DNA of 12,810 bases, from the NCBI GenBank assembly GCA_965657505.1, contig CBFHON010000016.1, forward strand, positions 1 through 12,810, in the 5' to 3' direction. Below, piece after piece: positions 6,841-12,810 of this stretch (position 1 is the stretch's first letter; every line of letters starts with the position of its first letter). Made by a program: the position numbers and the translations under genes. The stretch is from TMED109 sp002171375 (GTDB lineage: Bacteria; Pseudomonadota; Alphaproteobacteria; TMED109). The notes beneath the pieces were generated by a model. It saw nothing but the letters and a program-made list of their open reading frames with translations. It ran no database searches and was not told the DNA's origin.

Positions 6841-7842
6841 TTAATTACTTACAAAAGGGTTTGATTTAATCCAATCAACTGTTTCTTTTAATGTGCTTTT
6901 AAAATCTTTTATTTTTAAGCCTAAACTATCACGTCTAGTAAAATCAAAACCTGTTGGCATTACTTTTTGACCTTCAATAGGGTCTGGCATTTTCATTTGT
7001 GGAATTAATATTTTACATTCAGCATATATATCTTGCCAATGAATACTATCAAATACACCGTAGTATCTTCCTCTGCATTCTTCTTTTTCATATACTTTAA
7101 GAAACATATTAGCTAGATCTCTGAGATGAATCATTGACGCAGAATCATTAGGTGTTTTTTCATGACGTGGATAACCTCCATCTATTGCATTTTTTATCCA
7201 AGCAAAAGGATTATGCTTCATATGACCTGGTAAAACTGCATCACCGTATAGGCCAGTAGGGAGAATAACAGACAGTCTTATATTATTTTCTTCACAATAT
7301 TTAAATGCAGCCTTTTCCATTACTGTTTTGGTAGCAGATGTAAATTTTTTATCTTTACATTGTATCTCTTCATCTGACCAGTGCTCTACTTCATTTTTTA
7401 TCTTGACTGTAGGTATTGGATTAGTACTAGAAGTGGATGAACAAATTATTATATTTTTAATACCTTTCTTTTTAGCAGCCCTGATAATATTTAAACACCC
7501 ATTAACAGTTGGCATTATAATCTCATTATAACCTCTATCATAGTCCATTTCTTTTGCCAAAGTACCATCAGCCCCTTTATACACAGGAATAAGACAAGCT
7601 ATAAAAACTGCGTCTACATCCGTTAATGGATTTAAAAAATCTTGTGCATTATCCATATTAGCTGAAAAAAGATTTAAATTTTTTCCGTTCGGCAACCCTT
7701 TTAAATATCTAGATTTTTCTATATTACTCTTATCTCTTAGAGTTCCATTGACAATATATCCTCTTTGCAAAGCACATCTAACTATACTTGAACCAACTAA
7801 TCCGCTAGCACCAACAATAGAAATTATTTTTGATTTATTCAT
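6841..7842 (-). CDS. NAD(P)-dependent epimerase/reductase of the extended SDR family (dihydroflavonol-reductase-like)
   Basis: The 333-residue product begins with a Rossmann dinucleotide site, VGASGLVGSS (10-19), and continues with the extended-SDR features IIICSSTSST (131-140) and a PTGLYGD segment (195-201) after the catalytic region. The expected YxxxK active site aligns with TSATK (168-172): Lys172 is kept but the Tyr position is Thr168, with Phe167 just before it. This is unusual, so catalysis may differ or the protein may act in another way. C-terminal KSTLKETVDWIK is family-typical. A good AGGTGA ribosome site lies 4 bases before the ATG. The gene faces away from the pentapeptide-repeat gene across a 53-base gap. 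The substrate is unknown, and it is separated from the glucosylglycerate genes by a possible promoter. Confidence 0.8.
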   Translation of the reverse strand: MNKSKIISIVGASGLVGSSIVRCALQRGYIVNGTLRDKSNIEKSRYLKGLPNGKNLNLFSANMDNAQDFLNPLTDVDAVFIACLIPVYKGADGTLAKEMDYDRGYNEIIMPTVNGCLNIIRAAKKKGIKNIIICSSTSSTNPIPTVKIKNEVEHWSDEEIQCKDKKFTSATKTVMEKAAFKYCEENNIRLSVILPTGLYGDAVLPGHMKHNPFAWIKNAIDGGYPRHEKTPNDSASMIHLRDLANMFLKVYEKEECRGRYYGVFDSIHWQDIYAECKILIPQMKMPDPIEGQKVMPTGFDFTRRDSLGLKIKDFKSTLKETVDWIKSNPFVSN

Positions 7843-7895
7843 TAATTCACCTATTTATATAAAAGCAAAAATATATTAATATAGAATGGTATAAA

Positions 7896-8222
7896 ATGTT
7901 AAAATATTTAATGATTTTTTTTATCTCGTTTGAATTAAAAGCATATGATGAGAATGATCTATTAAAACTAAACAATACTAATATTTGTTTAAACTGTGAT
8001 TTGTCAAATGCAGATCTTGGGGGTAAGAATTTAAAAGGTTCTAATCTACAAGGGGCAACATTAAAGGGCTCAATACTTATTGGAACTGATTTATCTTATT
8101 CCAATCTATTAGAAGTGAATTTAACTAGCGCATTCATAAGGTCCACTAACTTTTGTAATACAATAATGCCTAATGGAGAGAAAAGCATTGAAGGATGCTC
8201 CAATATCGAAATACAAAAATAG
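7896..8222 (+). CDS. Secreted pentapeptide-repeat protein
   Basis: The 108-residue product has a short signal peptide (residues 1-16, MLKYLMIFFISFELKA). About ten pentapeptide repeats follow from residue 35 to 88, of the form (A/S)(D/N)LxG, for example ADLGG, KNLKG, SNLQG and ATLKG. Such repeats fold into a right-handed quadrilateral beta helix. Cys residues at 31, 34, 87 and 101 flank the helix and could form disulfides after export. Small exported proteins with the NxCxxCDLSxADL opening are common in marine alphaproteobacteria, without known function. It is convergent with the DUF2805 gene, 4 bases apart at the stops, with no terminator visible between them. No good ribosome site precedes the ATG. 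Confidence 0.78.
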   Translation: MLKYLMIFFISFELKAYDENDLLKLNNTNICLNCDLSNADLGGKNLKGSNLQGATLKGSILIGTDLSYSNLLEVNLTSAFIRSTNFCNTIMPNGEKSIEGCSNIEIQK

Positions 8223-8226
8223 TTTG

Positions 8227-8424
8227 TTATAATTTATTATAATTTGAATGCTTACTTTTTCTTCCTGTAACTCTCTTTCTCCACATTTTGAAACTTGAAG
8301 GTTTTAAATTCTTTCTCATTATTTTTATTACATCTCTTTCTTCTAAATTACAAAAGGATTTAATATCATCAAAGCTAGTTTTATCGCACCACGCCATTTC
8401 AATAATTTCATCTATATTTTTCAT
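8227..8424 (-). CDS. DUF2805 (TIGR03643) family protein
   Basis: The product is a small basic protein of 65 residues with the family consensus clearly visible: IIEMAWCDKTSF near the N-terminus, then ERDVIKIMRKNLKPSSFKMW and RKRVTGRKSKH at the C-terminus. The arrangement resembles a helix-turn-helix-like or small nucleic-acid-binding fold, but the function is not established. I chose the ATG at 8424 because TGGA precedes it at good spacing and family members start at this point. A GTG at 8445 would add seven residues, including two Cys. In other genomes the family often sits near photolyase/cryptochrome genes; here the neighbours are a pentapeptide-repeat gene and a Nudix gene. Confidence 0.8.
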   Translation of the reverse strand: MKNIDEIIEMAWCDKTSFDDIKSFCNLEERDVIKIMRKNLKPSSFKMWRKRVTGRKSKHSNYNKL

Positions 8425-8528
8425 ATCATTTCCATTACAACACACTATTTAAATACGTGAAGAAAAATTTAAATAGATCATTATTTTTTATTAGCTTAAT
8501 ATATAAAAAAAATTACCTAGGTTTTAAT

Positions 8529-8930
8529 GTGATAGAAGTCGTTGCAGCAATAATTTTCATTGAAGATAAAATATTATGTCTAAAAAGAGGATATAGTAAA
8601 TACGATTATGTTTCTTTTAAATATGAATTTCCTGGTGGGAAAATTAAAAATGATGAATCTTATATTGATGCTTTAAATAGAGAGATCAAAGAAGAACTAA
8701 GTATAGATATAATAATTCAAAAAAAATATAAGATTATAACTCATAATTACCCAGATTTTAGTATCAAGCTACATAGCTATATATGCATAACTGAAGATTT
8801 TAATGGAAAATTATACGAACATACTGATTATAAATTGCTAAAAATAAATGATTTAAAATCCTTAAATTGGCTTGAGGCAGATATCCCATTAATAGATGGT
8901 TTGATAATTGAATACGGCAATAAATTATAA
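8529..8930 (+). CDS. Nudix hydrolase (MutT-like)
   Basis: The product has a Nudix box, G-x5-E-x7-REIKEELSI. From the start at 8529 the residues are Gly37, Glu43, Arg51, Glu52, Glu55 and Glu56; the usual last Gly is Ser. EFPGGK just before the box and the IEVVAAIIF opening strand are typical of MutT-type enzymes that hydrolyse (d)NTPs such as 8-oxo-dGTP or related nucleotides. I chose the GTG at 8529 (133 residues) because AGG lies 7 bases upstream and MutT proteins start at this strand. A longer frame from a GTG at 8457 would add 24 residues of Lys/Phe-rich sequence without a ribosome site. Cytoplasmic. Exact substrate unknown. Confidence 0.8.
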   Translation: MIEVVAAIIFIEDKILCLKRGYSKYDYVSFKYEFPGGKIKNDESYIDALNREIKEELSIDIIIQKKYKIITHNYPDFSIKLHSYICITEDFNGKLYEHTDYKLLKINDLKSLNWLEADIPLIDGLIIEYGNKL

Positions 8931-8992
8931 ATAAAAAAGTAAAATTTAATTTTTTTATACTATGTTAAAAACTGTATATATGACAGTAGCAC

Positions 8993-9031
8993 TTGCTTTC
9001 ACCTTGACTTAAATTATAATAAAGATATAAA
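8993..9031 (+). promoter_or_regulatory. Overlapping promoter candidates upstream of acnB
   Basis: Two sigma-70-like pairs overlap here. TTGCTT (8993-8998) is followed after 16 bases by a perfect TATAAT (9015-9020). TTGACT (9004-9009) is followed after 16 bases by TATAAA (9026-9031). They lie about 50 to 85 bases before the acnB ATG in a 149-base intergenic gap. Either or both could drive acnB. Confidence 0.5.
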
Positions 9032-9079
9032 TATGTTAACAATTTTTCGCTAAAATTTGCTTATATTTAGGATACAAAC

Positions 9080-11218
9080 ATGAATTTGTACAAAGATTAC
9101 TTAAATGAAATTAATGAAAGAAAAAAACAAGATTTAAAACCAAAGCCAATTGATGATGGTGAATTAATAAAAGAACTTATTATAAATATAGAAGATAAAA
9201 ACAGTATATACAGAGATGACTCTCTAAATTTTCTAATTTATAATACTCTTCCAGGTACTACTACCGCAGCTTATGAAAAAGCAAAATTTTTAAAAAAAAT
9301 TATTTTAGATAATACATCGGTCGCAGAAATTTCAAAACCATTTGCATTAGAGCTTTTAGCACACATGAAAGGAGGCCCATCTATAGAGGTCCTTTTAGAT
9401 TTAGCTTTAAGTGACAATCAAAGAAATGCTATAGATGCTGCAGAAATTCTAAAAACACAAGTTTTTTTATACGAAGCTGATATTATTCGCCTTAAAAAAG
9501 CCTATAAGGATGGCAATTTAGTCGCTCTAGATATTCTTAAAAGCTATTCAAAGGCAGAGTTTTATACAAATTTACCAGATATAAATGAAGAAATAAAAGT
9601 AGTTACTTATGTGGCAGGAGAAGGTGATATTTCAACAGACCTATTATCTCCTGGAAATCAAGCTCATTCACGATCAGATAGAGAACTTCACGGTAAATGT
9701 TTGATTACAGAAAAAGCTCAAGCTGAAATTAAAAAATTACAAAATGAGAATCCAGATAAAAGTGTTATGCTCATTGCAGAGAAAGGGACTATGGGTGTAG
9801 GCTCATCCAGAATGTCTGGGGTAAATAATGTAGCCCTTCTTACTGGTAAAAAAATGAGTCCTTATATTCCTTTTGTTAATAATGCACCTATAGTTGCTGG
9901 AACTAATGGTATTTCTCCTATATTCTTAACNNNNNNNNNNNNNNNNNNNNNNNNNNNNNNNNNNNNNNNNNNNNNNNNNNNNNNNNNNNNNNNNNNNNNN
10001 NNNNNNNNNNNNNNNNNNNNNNNNNNNNNNGACTCACATACTCGTATGTCTAAAGGGGTAGCTTTTGGAGCCGATTCCGGAACCGTTGCATTAGCCCTTG
10101 CAACAGGTGAGGTTACTATGCCAATACCAGAGTCTGTTAAAGTTACCTTTAAGGGTAATATGTCAGAACATCTTGATTTCCGTGATGTTGTTCATGCTAC
10201 ACAATCACAAATGTTAAAACAATTTGGTGATAATGTTTTTCAAGGTAGAGTGATTGAAGTGCATACTGGTACTCTTTTAGCAGACCAAGCTTTTACATTT
10301 ACCGATTGGACTGCTGAAATGAAAGCAAAAGCGTCAATATGTATTTCTAATGATAGTACGCTAATTGAGTCACTCAATATAGCAAGAGATCGCATACAGA
10401 TAATGATAGATAATGGCATGGAAAACAATGCAGGAATGTTAAAGAGATTAGTAGAGATTGCAAATAAACGTATTTATGAAATTAAATCTGGCACTAAACC
10501 TGCATTAAAGCCAGATGCAAATGCTAAATATTATGCTGAAGTAGTAGTCGAATTAGATCAAATTGATGAACCTATGATTGCTGACCCAGATGTAAATAAT
10601 ATAGATGTGTCCAAACGTTATACTCACGATACAATCAGGCCTATATCCTATTATAGTGCAGAGAAAACTGTAGACCTTGGCTTTGTGGGTTCCTGTATGG
10701 TTCATAAAGGCGATGTAAAAATTGTTGCGCAAATGCTAAAGAATTTGGAAGAACAATCAGGTAGTGTTAAGTTTAATGCTCCTTTAGTAGTTGCGGCTCC
10801 AACATATAATATTATAAATGAACTTAAGTCAGAGGGTGATTGGAGTATTTTACAAAAATATTCAGGTTTTGAATTCGATGATATTAACCCAAAAAATACG
10901 GCAAGAACGGAATATGAAAATATATTATACTTAGAAAGACCTGGTTGTAATCTTTGCATGGGAAACCAAGAAAAAGCCTCAAAAGGCGACACGGTAATGG
11001 CTACATCAACAAGACTCTTCAAAGGAAGAGTTGTGGAAGATTCTAATGAAAAAAAAGGAGAATCTCTTTTAGCTTCAACTCCCGTTGTTGTTCTATCAGC
11101 GATTTTGGGAAGAACTCCTAATATAGAAGAATATAAAAATGCAGTTAAAGGAATTGATTTAACTAAATTTGCTCCGCCAAAAGAAAAGTCAATCGATTCA
11201 TCTTTAATGAGCTTTTAA
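9080..11218 (+). CDS. acnB: Aconitate hydratase B, interrupted by an assembly gap
   Basis: This is aconitase B of the TCA cycle, interconverting citrate and isocitrate (and 2-methylisocitrate in some bacteria) with a [4Fe-4S] cluster. The N-terminal HEAT-like domain precedes the swivel segment GDISTDLLSPGNQAHSR; EKGTMGVGSSRMSG and GTNGISPIFL follow. After the N run come DSHTRMSKG, GSCMVHKGD (cluster Cys539) and PGCNLCMGN (Cys623, Cys626), numbering across the N run. Both flanks are in one frame, giving 712 codons including 34 unknown. Family members have about 860-930 residues, so the true gap is larger than 100 bases. From memory, the sequence resembles the longer AcnB type seen in Bacteroidetes more than E. 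coli AcnB. AGGA lies 8 bases before the ATG. Confidence 0.95.
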   Translation: MNLYKDYLNEINERKKQDLKPKPIDDGELIKELIINIEDKNSIYRDDSLNFLIYNTLPGTTTAAYEKAKFLKKIILDNTSVAEISKPFALELLAHMKGGPSIEVLLDLALSDNQRNAIDAAEILKTQVFLYEADIIRLKKAYKDGNLVALDILKSYSKAEFYTNLPDINEEIKVVTYVAGEGDISTDLLSPGNQAHSRSDRELHGKCLITEKAQAEIKKLQNENPDKSVMLIAEKGTMGVGSSRMSGVNNVALLTGKKMSPYIPFVNNAPIVAGTNGISPIFLXXXXXXXXXXXXXXXXXXXXXXXXXXXXXXXXXXDSHTRMSKGVAFGADSGTVALALATGEVTMPIPESVKVTFKGNMSEHLDFRDVVHATQSQMLKQFGDNVFQGRVIEVHTGTLLADQAFTFTDWTAEMKAKASICISNDSTLIESLNIARDRIQIMIDNGMENNAGMLKRLVEIANKRIYEIKSGTKPALKPDANAKYYAEVVVELDQIDEPMIADPDVNNIDVSKRYTHDTIRPISYYSAEKTVDLGFVGSCMVHKGDVKIVAQMLKNLEEQSGSVKFNAPLVVAAPTYNIINELKSEGDWSILQKYSGFEFDDINPKNTARTEYENILYLERPGCNLCMGNQEKASKGDTVMATSTRLFKGRVVEDSNEKKGESLLASTPVVVLSAILGRTPNIEEYKNAVKGIDLTKFAPPKEKSIDSSLMSF
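9931..10030. other. Assembly gap of 100 N
   Basis: Exactly 100 N lie inside acnB, the conventional filler for a gap of unknown size. The left flank ends just after GISPIFL and the right flank starts at DSHTRM. In intact AcnB these motifs are separated by roughly 200-250 residues, so about 500 bases or more are probably missing beyond the filler. Confidence 0.98.
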
Positions 11219-11284
11219 ATTTAATATTTATATCTACTAAAATTAGCTTAATTATTGATGTAAGTTTATCTATTTAGAATAAAA

Positions 11285-11761
11285 CTACTTTATAATGATA
11301 ACACCTTGCATACCCATTTCACTATGCATTAATCCAGTTTTCTCATCTTCTACTTTACAAAATAGGTCTTCAAAACGACCTGTTTTAATAGGTACAAACC
11401 ACCATTCAATTTGATAATTTGGCCATACTTCAACCTCATTAATTATACCCTTTATTTCTGCTAATTTTTTACTATTAGAATTAATCTGTATTTTTCTTGT
11501 AAAAATTGAATTTGAAAAAGAGTTAGAAGAAAAGTAATGTTTTGAATCACTGATATTTTTTAATGTTAGTTTGTATAATTTACCAGTATAAAATATTAAT
11601 TCGCTAGGTTCATAATAATGTGATTCTCCAGTTACTCCTTTAAATACAATTACCTTTTCAATTGGCTCTTGTTTTGTAAGGTCTTGTGATTGTGAATAAT
11701 TTACGAGGCAAAGACTTAAAACCAAATATGTAAAAATAATATTTATAATTCGACTATTCAT
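11285..11761 (-). CDS. Exported cupredoxin-like (blue-copper-type) protein
   Basis: The 158-residue product has a signal peptide (residues 1-26, hydrophobic core 6-20) and a single cupredoxin-like domain. Candidate type-1 copper ligands are His75 (SKHYF), Cys135 (LFCKV), His146 (LMHSEM) and a Met at 149 or 151 (EMGMQG). The C-terminal order C, H, MGMxGxIxI is the usual cupredoxin ending. Such proteins act in the periplasm as electron carriers or copper-binding factors, but this subgroup has no assigned partner. It converges with acnB across a 66-base gap with no clear hairpin terminator and diverges from the rhodanese gene across 82 bases. No ribosome site is obvious before the ATG. Confidence 0.78.
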   Translation of the reverse strand: MNSRIINIIFTYLVLSLCLVNYSQSQDLTKQEPIEKVIVFKGVTGESHYYEPSELIFYTGKLYKLTLKNISDSKHYFSSNSFSNSIFTRKIQINSNSKKLAEIKGIINEVEVWPNYQIEWWFVPIKTGRFEDLFCKVEDEKTGLMHSEMGMQGVIIIK

Positions 11762-11843
11762 TATATTATATATATCAAAATAAATAATATTTATAAATAC
11801 TAAAATAATTTTAATAAAAATTTAAACTAACTGGAGAAAATAA

Positions 11844-12218
11844 ATGAAAACAGCTAAAGATTATCTTGAAGAAGCAAATAAAGTTGTTAATAAAATTGAT
11901 GTAAATGAAGCTATAGAAAAACATAGAAACAGTTCTGCTATTTTTATTGACGTAAGAGATAGTTCGGATATTGCTAAAACAGGAAGTATCACTAACTCTC
12001 TAAAAATACAAAGAGGTTTAATTGAATTTGTAGCTGATGAAGCAACAGCTCTCTATAATGATGCACTTAAAAAAGACTCCGAAATTATTTTAGTATGTGG
12101 TGCTGGAGGTCAGGCAGCTTTAACAGGAAAAACATTAATAGATATGGGTTATACGAATGTCTCAAATGTTGGGGCTATAGGAGATTGGGAGAAAAACGGA
12201 GGACCTATGACTAAATAA
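11844..12218 (+). CDS. Rhodanese-like domain protein
   Basis: The 124-residue product is a single rhodanese domain. It shows FIDVRDSSDIAKTGSI (34-49), the active-site loop VCGAGGQA with Cys85, and a C-terminal MGYTNVSNVGAIGDWEKNGGP (101-121). Rhodaneses carry a persulfide on the loop Cys and transfer sulfur to acceptors such as cyanide or thiols. In the CxxGxR loop pattern the final Arg is Gln90, which may change substrate preference. No signal peptide, so cytoplasmic. A GGAG ribosome site lies 7 bases before the ATG, one of the better ones in the window. It converges with the rRNA operon end, 27 bases from the tRNA. Confidence 0.85.
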   Translation: MKTAKDYLEEANKVVNKIDVNEAIEKHRNSSAIFIDVRDSSDIAKTGSITNSLKIQRGLIEFVADEATALYNDALKKDSEIILVCGAGGQAALTGKTLIDMGYTNVSNVGAIGDWEKNGGPMTK

Positions 12219-12245
12219 TCTATTTGTGTTTCTTAAAAAAATTAT

Positions 12246-12322
<77 letters not shown>

Positions 12323-12373
12323 TTAATAAGTTTCATTCCTATCTAAACTGATTAATTGCAATAGAAGTTAATT

Positions 12374-12523
12374 TTTACGATATTAAGAAGACCTGGCAAC
12401 GACCTACTCTTCCACACCTTAAGATGAAGTACCATCGGCGCTGAGGATTTTCACTACCGAGTTCGGAATGGGATCGGGTGCAGCCCCCTCGCTATAATCA
12501 CCAAGTCATCATAATATCGTAAA
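12374..12523 (-). repeat. rRNA processing stem: 12-bp inverted repeat flanking 5S
   Basis: TTTACGATATTA at 12374-12385 is the perfect reverse complement of TAATATCGTAAA at 12512-12523. The arms lie just outside the 5S gene on both sides, so the precursor RNA would fold into a long stem continuing toward the 5S terminal helix. This is the arrangement expected for a ribonuclease processing site that frees 5S. Confidence 0.8.
12390..12507 (-). rRNA. rrf: 5S ribosomal RNA
   Basis: The minus strand carries the conserved 5S core CCGATCCCATTCCGAACTCG, followed by GCGCCGATGGTACTTC and GAGAGTAGG-type closing sequence (here GAAGAGTAGGTCG). The terminal helix GACTTGG/CCAGGTC sets the ends at about 12507 and 12390, within one or two bases. 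The GCTGCACCCGATCC start resembles alphaproteobacterial 5S. Length is about 118 bases. Confidence 0.95.
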
Positions 12524-12547
12524 GTTAATATACATACTTGCCAAACA

Positions 12548-12565
12548 TACAGAGTAATTACTGTA
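12548..12565 (-). repeat. Small hairpin in the 23S-5S spacer
   Basis: TACAG (12548-12552) and CTGTA (12561-12565) pair around the loop AGTAATTA, just after the 23S 3' end on the minus strand. It may mark a processing point of 23S. A five-pair stem is weak evidence. Confidence 0.3.
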
Positions 12566-12571
12566 CATGGA

Positions 12572-12810
<239 letters not shown>

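Noticed and set aside
8457..8528. N-terminal extension of the Nudix protein from the GTG at 8457.
   Set aside because: No ribosome site at that GTG, the extension is low-complexity Lys/Phe-rich, and the GTG at 8529 has AGG at good spacing and fits the family start.
8931..8960. A-run and T-run after the Nudix gene as an intrinsic terminator.
   Set aside because: The possible stem is made only of A:T pairs and would be too weak to call.
8962..9012. A 16-residue frame (MLKTVYMTVALAFTLT) upstream of acnB, possibly a leader peptide.
   Set aside because: Too short, no ribosome site, no regulatory codon run or attenuator hairpin, and it overlaps the best promoter candidates.

Overview
The window looks like a piece of a very AT-rich alphaproteobacterial genome, probably a free-living marine plankton lineage with a streamlined genome. 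Three things support this. The rRNA end has the alphaproteobacterial order 23S, 5S, tRNA-fMet, with an alphaproteobacterial-looking 5S. Base composition is strongly AT-biased and most intergenic spaces are tens of bases long. The gene content also fits: a glucosylglycerate cassette, a PhoD-like phosphatase and a pentapeptide-repeat protein. The lineage below class level is inference. A run of 100 N inside acnB shows that the sequence is a scaffold from a draft, metagenome-derived or single-cell assembly.

Layout. Positions 1-708 (minus) hold the 5' part of a secreted PhoD-like phosphatase, preceded by and overlapping a possible 49-residue basic protein. Positions 709-1072 are mostly non-coding, with a two-tier hairpin and one doubtful small membrane ORF. 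Positions 1073-6706 (minus) hold six tightly spaced co-directional genes. In transcription order these are a HAD phosphatase (GpgP-like), a GT81 glycosyltransferase (GpgS-like), a GH13 subfamily-18 phosphorylase-like enzyme, a GFA/CENP-V zinc protein, a cupin and an SMP-30/gluconolactonase-family protein. Positions 6841-7842 (minus) encode an extended-SDR reductase/epimerase. Positions 7896-8930 hold three small genes: a pentapeptide-repeat protein (+), a DUF2805 protein (-) and a Nudix hydrolase (+). Positions 9080-11218 (+) encode aconitase B, interrupted by the N gap. A secreted cupredoxin-like protein (-) and a rhodanese-like protein (+) follow. The window ends with tRNA-fMet, 5S rRNA and the 3' end of 23S rRNA, all on the minus strand.

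How the genes work together. The core of the six-gene cluster reads as a full cycle for the compatible solute glucosylglycerate. GpgS makes glucosyl-3-phosphoglycerate from an NDP-glucose and 3-phosphoglycerate. GpgP removes the phosphate. The GH13_18 enzyme probably recovers glucose-1-phosphate and glycerate by phosphorolysis. The GFA, cupin and lactonase genes that follow are placed as if co-transcribed, but their link to glucosylglycerate is unproven. The remaining genes are housekeeping or small accessory genes in ordinary arrangement.
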